A stretch of 64,000 nucleotides of DNA from Methanothrix sp. (GTDB taxonomy: Archaea; Halobacteriota; Methanosarcinia; Methanotrichales; Methanotrichaceae). Numbering within the stretch: position 1 is the stretch's first letter; each line of letters begins with the position of its first letter. The position numbers were made by a program, and so were the translations under genes. This document shows, piece after piece, positions 44,584-53,197 of the stretch. The notes below the pieces were generated by a model. The model was not told the origin of the DNA and did not search any database. It saw only the letters and a list, made by a program, of their open reading frames with translations. The stretch is taken from contig JARYLI010000001.1 of NCBI GenBank assembly GCA_029907715.1, forward strand, positions 1 to 64,000, read 5' to 3'.

Positions 44584-45565
44584 CCCTCACCTTATCGTAG
44601 AAGCTCACATCGAAGAGCTCCTCTTCGGATGGCATTCTGCTTATGTACTTCAGCTCGTAGTTGACCCTGGCGTACTCCATGGTTGACGGAATCTGCAGAT
44701 GAGGATCGCTTATCCATCTCCCATCCCAGTTCTTCATCGAATACTCCACAACACTGAGATCCTGCTTCGTACGGTTGGCATAGATCCTCGCTGCCTCATC
44801 AGGATGAGCATACACATACTCTGTTGCTTTGATGTGCGTCTTCACGATCTGATCAACAAGCTCCGGATGCTCCCTGATGAGCTTGCCGCTGACGACCAGG
44901 CTGCAGCATGCATGGTTCGGCCACATCTCTCCAGAGTAGACAACGACCCGTCCCCTGTTGGCCATCTCTATCACCGATGGCGATGGCTCGGGCAGCAGCG
45001 AGCCGTCGACCTGGCCGGCAAACATCGCTGTCACAGCATCACCCGGGCCCATTGGAAGAATCTTAACCTCCGATGTATCGACGCCGTTCTCCTTCAGCCA
45101 CTTTTTGAGAACAGTATCCTGGATCGAGCCTGGCGGGAATGTCGCTATGCTCATGCCCCTCAGCGACTCGGGGCCTTTGTATTCCTTATCAGGAGCGAGC
45201 ACAAGAGCAGAGCCGTTGGTGTTGACTCCGGCGACTATCTTCGCATCAAGACCTCCCGCGATCGCAGATATCGGCGGTGCAGTCCCAACATAGGCGACAT
45301 CCAGGCTGCCGGCCAGCATCGCCTGCATCTCCGGCGGTCCTGAGGGGAACTCGTACTCCTCGACTGCCGTCACTCCAAAAGGCCTGAGATCCTCAAGCCA
45401 CCAGCCCTTCTCCATCGCGACCATCTCAGCTATCTGATGGGTGCTCGGCTGGTAGCCGATTCTGAGTGTTATGTTCTCGGATGGTGTTTTTGTTATGCAG
45501 CCAAGCGAAGCCACAACCACCAGTCCGACGATCAGGAAGACAAGCATGTGCCTCAATATCCTCAC
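44576..45565 (-). CDS. ABC substrate-binding lipoprotein, nitrate/sulfonate/taurine type
   Basis: A 329-residue SsuA/NMT1-like binding protein. A basic N-terminus, hydrophobic segment and lipobox-like ASLGC (Cys at about 23) predict membrane-lipid anchoring. The mature part starts ITLRIGYQPSTHQIAEMVAMEKGWW, typical of the family, with GSLDVAYVGTAPPISA, LRGMSIATFPPGSIQDTVLKKWL and MFAGQVDGSLLPEPS. The ligand could be a sulfonate, nitrate-like anion, thiamine precursor or riboflavin-like compound. It is first gene of the operon with the permease. A TATA box and paired palindromes lie just upstream (45588-45637), indicating regulated expression. Confidence 0.87.
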   Translation of the reverse strand: MRILRHMLVFLIVGLVVVASLGCITKTPSENITLRIGYQPSTHQIAEMVAMEKGWWLEDLRPFGVTAVEEYEFPSGPPEMQAMLAGSLDVAYVGTAPPISAIAGGLDAKIVAGVNTNGSALVLAPDKEYKGPESLRGMSIATFPPGSIQDTVLKKWLKENGVDTSEVKILPMGPGDAVTAMFAGQVDGSLLPEPSPSVIEMANRGRVVVYSGEMWPNHACCSLVVSGKLIREHPELVDQIVKTHIKATEYVYAHPDEAARIYANRTKQDLSVVEYSMKNWDGRWISDPHLQIPSTMEYARVNYELKYISRMPSEEELFDVSFYDKVRGE

Positions 45566-45587
45566 CGGTTTCTCAGGTGATCGCTCG

Positions 45588-45637
45588 CTATAAAGTGTTT
45601 TCCATAAATTGGAAAAAGATTTCCTTAAATGGAGAAA
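45588..45637 (-). promoter_or_regulatory. operator-like palindromes upstream of the ABC binding-protein TATA box
   Basis: On the minus strand TTTATAG (45588-45594) is a TATA box. Immediately upstream, 45598-45616 is a perfect palindrome TTTTCCATAAATTGGAAAA and 45620-45637 a looser copy (TTTCCTTAAATGGAGAAA), with centres about 21-22 bp apart, i.e. two helical turns. Their junction also reads GGAA-N6-TTCC at 45611-45624, the form known for the methanogen nitrogen regulator NrpR. This strongly suggests control by a dimeric regulator; which one is uncertain. Confidence 0.55.
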
Positions 45638-45754
45638 ACATTGTCACATTTATACAAAAATGACGCGCAGGTCGGCGGAGCGTCTCCATACACATCAACA
45701 ACTGTGTAAAAACGCATCTGTCAGGAAGTGGTGGGGATATCGGGGCGGCTCAGA

Positions 45755-46159
45755 TCAGAGAGAGAGGATCATGCTCACGATATGATCCACAGTGGAATCG
45801 TTCACATCACGGACGTCACATATCTTGTTTGGTGCATCTATCCCGCCGATGGCTATCTTCGGGTAATGGCTGCTCTTGAACCCCTCGAGTATGACAAAAT
45901 CGATACCCCGGTTTTGCATCTCCGCGAGGGCAGACTCAAGGCTCCCCTCAGGGGTCACCACGATCTGGCCCAGGCCGATGCCGATGACGACATCTGCGCC
46001 GGCCATGAGGTGCCTGTGCGTGTCGCCCTGGTCGACATGATGCCCTGGCATGTGCTTCACCGTCCCCACGCGGCCGTACCTCTTGAGGGCTTTTACCAGA
46101 GCCTCGATCAGTGTGGTCTTCCCAGACTTGTGATGACCCACAACAGCCACTACCTTCAA
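45755..46159 (-). CDS. mobB: molybdopterin-guanine dinucleotide biosynthesis protein MobB
   Basis: About 134 residues from TTG 46159, which has AGGTGAT upstream; an in-frame GTG at 46180 without ribosome site would add 7 residues. P-loop VVAVVGHHKSGKTTLIEAL opens the protein, followed by RVGTVKHMPGHHVDQGDTHRH..AGAD and the Walker-B-like VILEGFKSSHYPKI. MobB is a GTP-binding adaptor that helps MobA attach GMP to molybdopterin. MobA is not in the window. The gene lies upstream of the ABC operon on the same strand, separated by the operator region. Confidence 0.88.
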   Translation of the reverse strand: MKVVAVVGHHKSGKTTLIEALVKALKRYGRVGTVKHMPGHHVDQGDTHRHLMAGADVVIGIGLGQIVVTPEGSLESALAEMQNRGIDFVILEGFKSSHYPKIAIGGIDAPNKICDVRDVNDSTVDHIVSMILSL

Positions 46160-46215
46160 TCCATCACCTGATATCTGCACATTTTGCTCTCATATCTGAG
46201 AGGCACCTTCGAAGT

Positions 46216-47421
46216 CTAGAGCAGAAGCTCCCCGATGAACCGCATGTAGCTCACGAGGTCCTCGACACTTACGTTCTCATCGATGCCATGTGCATTGCTC
46301 TCGAGCTGCCTCCCGACACCGTAGACTGCTGCAGGGATCTTTGTGACCTCTGTCGCATACGCCTGGTCCAGGCTCCCCTGTGCTCCAGATAGATGTGGCT
46401 CGGATCCGGTGGCCCTCCTCACCGCCTCCTTGACCTCAAGAACCCAGGGGTGCTCCGGATCCATCCTCATGGGGGGGTACCCGGGCCACATCTTCAAGCT
46501 GACATCCGGGCCGAAGCGTTTGACAACCCCCTCAAGCTCATTCATGGCATCCTCCATCCTCTCCTCCGGAATCACCCGCCTGTCACCACGTAAGACGCAT
46601 CTGTCAGGCACGATGTTCTCCTTTATTCCACCATGTATCACGTTTATGTTCAGGATCGGCATCATGTGATCTATATTCTTATCCCTCAGCACGGAGCTTG
46701 CGGGAAGCGATGATCTCTTCTTTTCTACCTCCCGCTTGTGCATGAGTATCGCATCGATCACAGGAAGCGACTTCTCTATCGCGTTATCTCCGAGAAAGCT
46801 GGATCCGCTGTGCACCGCTCTTCCCTTCACTGTGACCTCCCAGGTGATTATGCCGTTCGATCCGATAACCACATCATCGGAGAATCCGTCCATGCAGAGC
46901 ATCTTATCTCCCCGGACCATTCCGGAATCCGCAAGATAACACAGCCCTGAGTAGCCCCCAACCTCCTCATCGGTCGTCAGAAGGAGGCGGAGGTTGTACT
47001 TCGGCTTCCTGTCAACCAGAATGCCTCTGAGGGCAGCGATAAGCGCTGCTACAGCCCCCTTTGAGTCCGAGACTCCCCTGCCGTATGCTCTGCCGTTCAT
47101 GATTGTGAGCGAGAAAGGATCTGTGGACCATCCGTCACCGGGAGGCACGACATCGAGGTGCGTGTATATCACCAGCCACTCGGGCCTGCCGAGATCCATA
47201 TCTGCGATCAGATTGACCCTGTCTCCTGAGAGCCGGGGATCGGAGCACCTGGACTCGAAGACCTCTGCAGGCATCACAAGCTTTTTCGTTGCAAACCCCA
47301 TCTCATTGAGCAGCGGAACAAGGTAATCCACTATCTCATGGTAGAAGCTCCCGGGTGGTGCAATTGTCCTGAAGGCTATGAGATCTCTGAGGAGATCCAG
47401 CATGTATCCAGAGTCGAACAT
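46216..47421 (-). CDS. M20-family metallopeptidase (DapE/ArgE-like)
   Basis: About 401 residues. Dinuclear zinc motifs: VIYTHLDVVPPGDGW (His and Asp), GRGVSDSKGAVAALIAA, LLLTTDEEVGGYSG (catalytic Glu pair), MDGFSDDVVIG. The dimerisation domain (about 180-300) and C-terminal zinc His in ESNAHGIDE complete the fold. Members deacylate acetylornithine, succinyl-diaminopimelate or dipeptides. The real substrate is not evident; an amino-acid pathway or peptide salvage is likely. ATG 47421 has GGAGATGA just upstream; earlier in-frame starts would add up to 9 residues. It is not linked to arg or dap genes here. Confidence 0.82.
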   Translation of the reverse strand: MFDSGYMLDLLRDLIAFRTIAPPGSFYHEIVDYLVPLLNEMGFATKKLVMPAEVFESRCSDPRLSGDRVNLIADMDLGRPEWLVIYTHLDVVPPGDGWSTDPFSLTIMNGRAYGRGVSDSKGAVAALIAALRGILVDRKPKYNLRLLLTTDEEVGGYSGLCYLADSGMVRGDKMLCMDGFSDDVVIGSNGIITWEVTVKGRAVHSGSSFLGDNAIEKSLPVIDAILMHKREVEKKRSSLPASSVLRDKNIDHMMPILNINVIHGGIKENIVPDRCVLRGDRRVIPEERMEDAMNELEGVVKRFGPDVSLKMWPGYPPMRMDPEHPWVLEVKEAVRRATGSEPHLSGAQGSLDQAYATEVTKIPAAVYGVGRQLESNAHGIDENVSVEDLVSYMRFIGELLL

Positions 47422-48008
47422 CTTGTCATCTCCGCTCATGTGTTCCACTATGCCAACGCGGTTTAAAGTTTTAACCCGGGAGTGCTGTGTTGAATAATTG
47501 AGAGCTAAAAGGTCGATTGCTCTCGATTTTTACTATAATTGTAATTTGTATGAATTGGGTCTCTGCTATCGGATTCTCAAACCGCTCTTATCCATTTGAT
47601 AACTTGCCCGAATGAGCAGGGGTCATGCTATGCGTTCGTTTCGACGAATGAATGCTTTCATCGACCACATTGCATGCTCTGCAAGTTGCTACGCACATAA
47701 GAGCGTCTCAAACATTATTCAACACAGCCCCGGGAGGACGGTTAAGTTGAGGTCGAGTGCTCGATTCGCTGAACGTCTCTCAGGAATCGCCGATCAACGA
47801 CACAATACATCATAAATCCTGCGGTGCCGCATGCTGTTGATCTCAATAATACGAGTACACGACATAAGTTGAGCATAAATGCCAACCGGTTCACACCGAA
47901 ACTCATTTTTGTATCAGTTTGGAGCTGCATGACCCCATTCAGTGGTGTCCGCATTACCGAAAGCAATACATCCTCGCAAATTCAATGGGCGCTTCAGCAG
48001 GTATCAGC
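47422..48008. other. long spacer with a MITE; no gene seen
   Basis: Divergent spacer of about 590 bp between the peptidase and the MFS gene. It contains MITE copy 5. 47500-47560 is AT-rich (TTTTTACTATAATTGTAATTTG) and may hold the peptidase promoter. 47720-48000 contains scattered stop codons in all frames. Confidence 0.5.
47583..47705 (-). mobile_element. MITE-like element, copy 5 (123 bp, inverted orientation)
   Basis: CGCTCTTATCC...CATAAGAGCG flanked by perfect 8-bp duplications TCTCAAAC (47575-47582 and 47706-47713). Relative to copies 1-4 it is inverted. It closely matches copy 6, so the two form a subfamily. Confidence 0.85.
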
Positions 48009-49430
48009 ATGATTGTCTGCCAGGAAGATAGCGATACAGAACGCATACAGAGCTGCGCTCTTGTCGTCTCAGTGATCGGATCGTTCCTCACGGCCTTCAC
48101 GTCATCAGCTGTGAACATCGCGCTGCCGGCCATAGGCAGCGAGTTCTCCATGGACGCGGTGATGCTCAGCTGGGTCTCAACAGCGTTTCTTCTGGCGGCT
48201 GCCGTCTTCCTGGTGCCGTTCGGGCGCCTGGCCGATATATACGGGAGGAGGAGGATTTTCGGCTGCGGGATCGCGCTCTTCACCCTGGCATCGATACTCG
48301 CGCCGGCTTCACGATCCGCCAGCATGATCGTTGCTGCAAGGTTCGTGCAGGGAATTGGAGCTGCGATGATCTTCGGCACTGCGGTCGCTATTCTGACATC
48401 AGTCTTCCCCCTGAGAAAGCGCGGCAGGGTCATCGGGATCAATGCAGCCTCTGTTTACCTGGGTTTGTCACTTGGCCCTGTTCTTGGTGGGATTCTCACC
48501 CAGTACCTCGGCTGGAGAAGCCTGTTCACAGCAACGGTTCCGCTCGGCGCACTCGCTCTGGCGCTCCTGATGCTGACGCTGCGGGAGGAGTGGGCGGATG
48601 CGAGGGGCGAGCGGTTCGATCTCACCGGATCTCTGGTCTACGGCATCTCCATCATGGCCCTCGTCTACGGCATGTCGCTGCTCCCCTCCAGCTCCGGCCG
48701 TTTTGTGGCAATCGCGGGCCTGGCCGGCCTGATCCTGTTCCTGTACGTGGAAACAAGAGCTGCGAGCCCCGTTCTCGAGGTCGATCTCTTCATATCCAAT
48801 CGCGTCTTTGCCTTCTCAAACCTCGCGGCACTCATAAACTACAGCGCTACCTTCGCGACAGGATTCCTCCTGAGCCTGTACCTCCAGTACATAAAGGGTC
48901 TGGACCCCAGGAGTGCGGGTCTGGTGCTCCTGGCACAGCCGCTGATGATGACGATCTTCTCCCCACTTGCCGGCAGGCTCTCCGACAGGATTGAGCCGAG
49001 GCTTGTTGCCTCTGCTGGCATGGTATTCACGCTGCTGGGCGTCATGCCATTTGTGTTTCTTGATGAGCTAACGCCGGTGTGGTTCATCGGCGCCGTCCTC
49101 CTCATCCTGGGATTTGGTCTTGCTCTCTTCACGCCACCAAATACAAACGCTATAATGAGCTCTGTTGATAGAAAATACTACGGGATAGCATCTGCGACCC
49201 TCGGGACGATGCGTCTTCTGGGCCAGATGCTGAGCATGAGCCTGGCGATGGTGATCTTCGCGATCTACATCGGGAGGGTCGAGCTAACCCCTGAGACTTA
49301 TTCCAGTCTCATAGAGAGCAGCAGGGTGGCTTTTACGATATTCTCCCTGCTCTGCTTCATCGGCATATTCGCATCGCTGGCGAGGGGAGAGCTTCGCAGC
49401 GGCGCTGCGGTACGTGGTAGAGATAAATAG
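48009..49430 (+). CDS. MFS drug:H+ antiporter (DHA2/EmrB-like, 14 TM)
   Basis: About 473 residues with about 14 hydrophobic helices. Family signatures: SFLTAFTSSAVNIALPAIGSEF in TM1, WVSTAFLLAAA..LVPFGRLADIYGRRRIF (the MFS loop 2-3 motif), ARFVQGIGAAMIFGTAVAILTSVFP..RGRVIGINAASVYLGLSLGPVLGG (antiporter motif C region). Proton-driven efflux of toxic or amphiphilic compounds is expected. ATG 48009 lies after CAGCAGGT; the open frame continues upstream without conservation. Solitary plus-strand gene, possibly acquired horizontally since the family is commoner in bacteria, but base composition looks native. Confidence 0.87.
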   Translation: MIVCQEDSDTERIQSCALVVSVIGSFLTAFTSSAVNIALPAIGSEFSMDAVMLSWVSTAFLLAAAVFLVPFGRLADIYGRRRIFGCGIALFTLASILAPASRSASMIVAARFVQGIGAAMIFGTAVAILTSVFPLRKRGRVIGINAASVYLGLSLGPVLGGILTQYLGWRSLFTATVPLGALALALLMLTLREEWADARGERFDLTGSLVYGISIMALVYGMSLLPSSSGRFVAIAGLAGLILFLYVETRAASPVLEVDLFISNRVFAFSNLAALINYSATFATGFLLSLYLQYIKGLDPRSAGLVLLAQPLMMTIFSPLAGRLSDRIEPRLVASAGMVFTLLGVMPFVFLDELTPVWFIGAVLLILGFGLALFTPPNTNAIMSSVDRKYYGIASATLGTMRLLGQMLSMSLAMVIFAIYIGRVELTPETYSSLIESSRVAFTIFSLLCFIGIFASLARGELRSGAAVRGRDK

Positions 49431-49489
49431 ATCTGTGAACCCTGGTGGCATCCGCCAGGTTAAAATCATTGAGATCTTACGGGCTGTGG

Positions 49490-50584
49490 ATGAGAGTTCG
49501 CAAAAGCTTTGCGGCGACCGAGCCGTGCCAGCATGGAGGCAGGGTTCGTGAGATGTCCAGAATCCTCGGCAGGGAGATTCTGGACTTCAGCGCAAGCATC
49601 AACCCCCTCGGCCACCCTCCCCTGGAGGACCTCGTGCTGCGAGAGCTGAAGAACATATGTCATTATCCGGACATCACATACAGCGATTTCAGGGAGGCTG
49701 CAGCATCATTTGTCGGGGTGGATCCTGAGAATATAGTCCCTGGAAACGGCTCATCAGAGATAATAAGAATTTTCTCAGAGGTCTGTATAGATGATGGCGA
49801 GGTCGCGCTCATACCTTCCCCCACCTTCGGCGAGTACGAGACCCAGTCTAGGCTTGCAGGCGCACAGATCATTAAAACAGATCTTGGCGTGGAGAATCCA
49901 AGGGATCTCGAGTCGGTGTTCGATGAACCGCTCTTGAGGGGTGCAAAAGCAGCGTTCTTCTGCAACCCGAACAACCCCACAGGGACTCTCACAGACAGGG
50001 AGAGTGTCAGGAGGCTTGCAGAACGGTGTGAGGACTGCGGGGGTTTTCTCCTTGTTGATGAGGCTTTCATAGAGCTCTCTGATCCAGATCAGAGCCTGGC
50101 AGATCTCGCGCCAGATATGGAGGGGCTGGTGGTCATGAGATCCCTGACGAAATCGTTCGGCGTGCCGGGACTGCGTCTGGGGTTTGCTGTCACTAACAGA
50201 GAGCTTGCGGGGATAATGAACAGGGCGCGGATACCATGGTCGATAAGCTCGATAGCATCTGCTGCCGCTGTTCATTTGCTGAAGAATGTGGAGTTTCTTG
50301 AGAGGAGCAGGCAGACTGTCGTTAAAGAGCTTGACTGGCTGACAGGGGCACTTACAAGCATCGGGTTGAGGCCGCTCAGAAGCAGCACGAACTTCGTGCT
50401 CGTCGATGTGAGGGGCACGGGCATGGATTCGGGAGAGCTTGCGGAGAGGATGCTGCATGAGGGCATTCTCATAAGGGACTGCAGATCTTTCGGCCTTGAT
50501 GGATACGTGAGGGTCGCCGTGCGGAGGAGAGAGGAGAACGAGATGCTGGTTCTCGCCCTCAAGAGGGTCCTGGAGGGTGCATGA
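49490..50584 (+). CDS. cobD: L-threonine-O-3-phosphate decarboxylase CobD
   Basis: 364 residues, fold-type I PLP enzyme that makes (R)-1-aminopropan-2-ol phosphate for the cobalamin lower-ligand linker. N-terminal EPCQHGGRV..MSRILGREILDFSASINPLGHPP is the CobD signature (H-GG). The PLP lysine is in RSLTKSFGVPGLRLGFAV, and FFCNPNNPTG and LVDEAFIELS are also present. It resembles HisC, but the start and its genomic partners (Cys-rich protein and cbiB directly downstream) decide for CobD. ATG 49490 is chosen for the family N-terminus. The following gene starts inside its stop (ATGA). Confidence 0.87.
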   Translation: MRVRKSFAATEPCQHGGRVREMSRILGREILDFSASINPLGHPPLEDLVLRELKNICHYPDITYSDFREAAASFVGVDPENIVPGNGSSEIIRIFSEVCIDDGEVALIPSPTFGEYETQSRLAGAQIIKTDLGVENPRDLESVFDEPLLRGAKAAFFCNPNNPTGTLTDRESVRRLAERCEDCGGFLLVDEAFIELSDPDQSLADLAPDMEGLVVMRSLTKSFGVPGLRLGFAVTNRELAGIMNRARIPWSISSIASAAAVHLLKNVEFLERSRQTVVKELDWLTGALTSIGLRPLRSSTNFVLVDVRGTGMDSGELAERMLHEGILIRDCRSFGLDGYVRVAVRRREENEMLVLALKRVLEGA

Positions 50585-50817
50585 GGGAGAGCTGCGACCG
50601 CTACCCATGCCACTTCGAGGGGCAGGACTGCACATTCTGCTTCTGCCCGTTCTACCCGTGCCTCGATGAGAGCCTTGGATGCATGATCGATGGGGTATGG
50701 AGATGTGATGGCTGCACGATACTTCACAGAGCTGATGTGGCAGCCGGAGTTGTTGAGGATCTGCTCCGTGGAGAGGAACTGGAGGCTGTCTGGAGGAGGG
50801 TCAGGTCAAAGGTGTGA
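50581..50817 (+). CDS. Cys-rich small domain protein of cobalamin gene clusters
   Basis: 78 residues: MRESCDRYPCHFEGQDCTF, then CFCPFYPCLD, GCMIDG and CDGCT, giving nine to ten cysteines in the first 45 residues. It matches the small Cys-rich domain found in archaeal cobalamin operons, sometimes fused to CobD or CbiZ. Role unknown; metal (cobalt or zinc) or Fe-S binding is likely. ATG overlaps the cobD stop by 4 nt (ATGA), and cbiB starts 7 bp after its stop, so it is expressed with both enzymes. Confidence 0.85.
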   Translation: MRESCDRYPCHFEGQDCTFCFCPFYPCLDESLGCMIDGVWRCDGCTILHRADVAAGVVEDLLRGEELEAVWRRVRSKV

Positions 50818-50823
50818 AAACAG

Positions 50824-51771
50824 ATGATCGAGCCGTCTCCACTTTCAGTTCTGATACTGGCGATCCTGATCGATATCATCCTGGGGGAGCCGCCAGCTGC
50901 GCTTCATCCTGTGGTCATGATCGGAAAGGCGGTGGAGCGCCTCAGGCAGATGTTGCCGCGGAGGAAGCTCTCGGGGCTGGCGATCTCGGTGGTTGTGATC
51001 TCAGGAGCCGCGCTCGCTGGCTCTGCTCTTATCCGTCTCGCACATGCCGCCGGAGCTCTTGCGGGCGTATCTGCGATGGGAGATATCCTGGCCCTTATCG
51101 TCTCCGCTTACCTTTTGAAATCCACATTCGCCTTCAGGAGTCTGATCTCCACATCCGGAGAGATAGGCGGTCTCATCGATGAGGATCTCGATTCAGCAAA
51201 GCGCCTCCTTCCGGCTCTGGTGAGCAGAAATCCTCTTGATCTCACACACGCGCAGGCCAGGTCCGCAGTCATAGAGTCGCTCTCCGAGAACTACGTCGAT
51301 ACGATCGTCTCACCCCTGTTCTACTACGTGCTCTTCTCGTATCTCGGCCTCGGGGTGGAGGCCGCGCTTGCGTTCAAGGCTGTAAGCACGATGGACAGCA
51401 TGCTGGGGTACAGGACTGAGGAGCTCCGCGAGATCGGGTATGTTCCCGCAAGGCTTGATGACATCCTGAACTGGATCCCGGCTAGGATGAGCCTGCCGCT
51501 GATCATGATCTCCTCACCCGGGAGGTCCCTGGATATCCTCATGGCATGCATGCGATACCGTTCCGTCACCCCAAGCCCGAACTCAGGGTGGCCTATGGCA
51601 GCAGCTGCGGGCGCACTGGGCACGAGAATGGAGAAGCCCGGGGTCTACACGATACTTGATGAGGGGAGGGAGCCGGAGAGCGAGGATATATCATCAGCGA
51701 TTTCGCTCATCGGGAGGGCGATGGCTCTGACTGCTTTGTTATCGGCGCTGCTTCTCATGCCACTGAGATGA
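50824..51771 (+). CDS. cbiB: adenosylcobinamide-phosphate synthase CbiB
   Basis: 315-residue integral membrane enzyme joining adenosylcobyric acid with aminopropanol phosphate (the product of CobD). Markers: ILIDIILGEPPAALHPVVMIGK, RNPLDLTHAQARSAVIESLSENYVDTIVSPLFYY, STMDSMLGYRTEELREIGYVPARLDDILNWIPAR, SPNSGWPMAAAAGALGTRMEKPG.Y. It has about five to seven membrane segments. With cobD and the Cys-rich gene it forms a three-gene operon, and cbiP at 13486 acts just before it in the pathway. Confidence 0.92.
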   Translation: MIEPSPLSVLILAILIDIILGEPPAALHPVVMIGKAVERLRQMLPRRKLSGLAISVVVISGAALAGSALIRLAHAAGALAGVSAMGDILALIVSAYLLKSTFAFRSLISTSGEIGGLIDEDLDSAKRLLPALVSRNPLDLTHAQARSAVIESLSENYVDTIVSPLFYYVLFSYLGLGVEAALAFKAVSTMDSMLGYRTEELREIGYVPARLDDILNWIPARMSLPLIMISSPGRSLDILMACMRYRSVTPSPNSGWPMAAAAGALGTRMEKPGVYTILDEGREPESEDISSAISLIGRAMALTALLSALLLMPLR

Positions 51772-51867
51772 GATCGATATTCATGAACACAGCCATGACT
51801 GCAACGGTCGATAACATCTTATCCAGCCACCCCCGGAACTGATCGCATTGAAGCTGCTACGGAGAGA

Positions 51868-52356
51868 TCATCTGCCTCGGGCATGCTGCAGTATGTGCTC
51901 AAGCTCCTGCAGGATGAGCTCGATCCCGAGGGATGCAGCAGCGGGAGATCCCGGTATGGCAAATACAGGTACGCCTCTTATCAGACCGGCTGATGCCCTT
52001 GTGAGCATCGCCCGTGTGCCGACCTGCTCCAGGCTCTTCAGCCTGAAGATCTCTCCAAACCCTGGAATGCCCTTCTCAACAAGCGGCTCTATCGCCTCTA
52101 TTGTGAGGTCGCCCGGTGCCAGGCCGGTTCCCCCGCAGAATATCACAGCATCGCTGTTCCGCTCGATGCTCTCGAGCAGCGCCAGGCGCACCGGCATGAT
52201 GCCATCTGGAATCAGCCTGTATCTGAAATCATGGCCTGATGCAGTTATCCTCTCGACTATCCTCTTCCCGGAAACATCCTCAGCATCATCAGGCCTGGAT
52301 ACAGAGCCGTACCGTGTGAAGCGCGAGGTGCTGACTGTGATAGAATCGATGATCAT
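51868..52356 (-). CDS. moaB: molybdenum cofactor biosynthesis protein MoaB
   Basis: 162-residue MoCF_biosynth-domain protein of the MoaB/MogA group that adenylates molybdopterin before MoeA inserts the metal. Signature: DAVIFCGGTGLAPGDLTIEAIEPL and the C-terminal RGVPVFAIPGSPAAASLGIELIL. The N-terminus ITVSTSRFTRYGSV is normal. ATG 52356 has no strong ribosome site, so start confidence is moderate. It converges with cbiB from the other strand. Together with moeA (12325) and mobB (45755) it gives three Mo-cofactor genes in separate places in one window. Confidence 0.88.
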   Translation of the reverse strand: MIIDSITVSTSRFTRYGSVSRPDDAEDVSGKRIVERITASGHDFRYRLIPDGIMPVRLALLESIERNSDAVIFCGGTGLAPGDLTIEAIEPLVEKGIPGFGEIFRLKSLEQVGTRAMLTRASAGLIRGVPVFAIPGSPAAASLGIELILQELEHILQHARGR

Positions 52357-52829
52357 CAGATGGAGGCTGATATGAAAACATAAAGGCGTTTCGATATGCT
52401 CGAGATGCTTGTCTAAGCGTCATCGGTTAAGATCGACATGTGTAGAATTGGACTTCGCTCTTATCCATTTGATGACTTGCCCAAAGGGAGCAGGGGTCAT
52501 GCTATGCGTTCGTTTCGACGAATGAATGCTTTCAGCGACCACATTGCATGCTCTTCAAGTTGCTACGCACATAAGAGCGTTGGACTTAATAGTCTTATCC
52601 CCATCAGTACTGCTATCAGGACTCAAGTCCACAGGTGGTCGATTTGAATCAGACTCTCCAATCTGGCGTGATCACAATTTGTTAAATTCCATGGTCAATA
52701 TATTTACATAAAATCCTTAACCGATGGCCAATGGATGCTTGTCATAACCAGATCGCCGGAATAAATTCAGCACGCCGACCATCTCTGTTTGTGGAAACGC
52801 AGATATATGATAACTGCGCATCGAGCTGC
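52357..52829. other. spacer with MITE copy 6 and AT-rich tail
   Basis: 473 bp, no gene seen apart from MITE copy 6 at 52456-52579. 52670-52720 is AT-rich, and ATATATGA at 52803-52810 is a TATA box for the small gene that follows. Confidence 0.5.
52456..52579 (-). mobile_element. MITE-like element, copy 6 (124 bp, inverted orientation)
   Basis: CGCTCTTATCC...CATAAGAGCG between perfect 8-bp duplications TTGGACTT (52448-52455 and 52580-52587). It is nearly identical to copy 5, indicating recent activity of this subfamily. Confidence 0.85.
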
Positions 52830-53075
52830 ATGCTCAGCCAGATGGAGCAGGCCATTGATGGATTCGAGAAGATGAGCGCTGATAAGAGGGCGGCCATGCG
52901 TGGAATCCTGCAGAGATACGTTGAGGGAAGCATGGGGATCGACGAGGCGTATTACGAGCTTCTGGATGCAGGTCTGATACCGATGCCGAGCCGGTGTGCG
53001 ATGAAGCCGAAGATCAGCTCTGAAGGCGATGAGGCCAGGCTGAAGGATCTGATACGGACCAGGATCCTGCGCTGA
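52830..53075 (+). CDS. short unknown protein
   Basis: 81 residues, family unknown. MLSQMEQAIDGFEKMSADKRAAMR and LQRYVEGSMGIDEAYYELLDAGLIPM are helical, and the C-terminus is charged. An earlier in-frame ATG (52731) would add 33 poorly composed residues, but a TATA box at 52803-52810 lies about 25 nt upstream of ATG 52830, making a leaderless start there more likely. Codon use past 52830 looks native. Conservation in relatives would be needed to prove it. Confidence 0.5.
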   Translation: MLSQMEQAIDGFEKMSADKRAAMRGILQRYVEGSMGIDEAYYELLDAGLIPMPSRCAMKPKISSEGDEARLKDLIRTRILR

Positions 53076-53126
53076 CTTGTGTGGGGGAGATGTGTATATC
53101 ATCCCGTAGGGGAAAGGCCTCTGCCA

Positions 53127-53165
53127 CTTCAGGGCTGCCTGAAGCGTGACCAGTGGTCTTTAAAA
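53127..53165. terminator. hairpin between convergent genes
   Basis: CTTCAGG (53127-53133) and CCTGAAG (53138-53144) form a perfect stem with a 4-nt loop, followed by TTTAAAAATTT at 53160. It lies between two convergent genes and could terminate either. Confidence 0.4.
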
Positions 53166-53197
53166 ATTTCTGAGCTGACGCAGGAGGGATGCGCTCT

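Noticed and set aside
43723-44664. 313-codon plus-strand frame over the ABC permease
   Set aside because: Starts inside the MITE end and runs antisense to a clear permease; rich in His/Arg/Tyr, no motif.
49490-50584. Histidinol-phosphate aminotransferase
   Set aside because: The H-GG N-terminus and the Cys-rich/cbiB neighbours indicate CobD; a clear hisC is at 56718.
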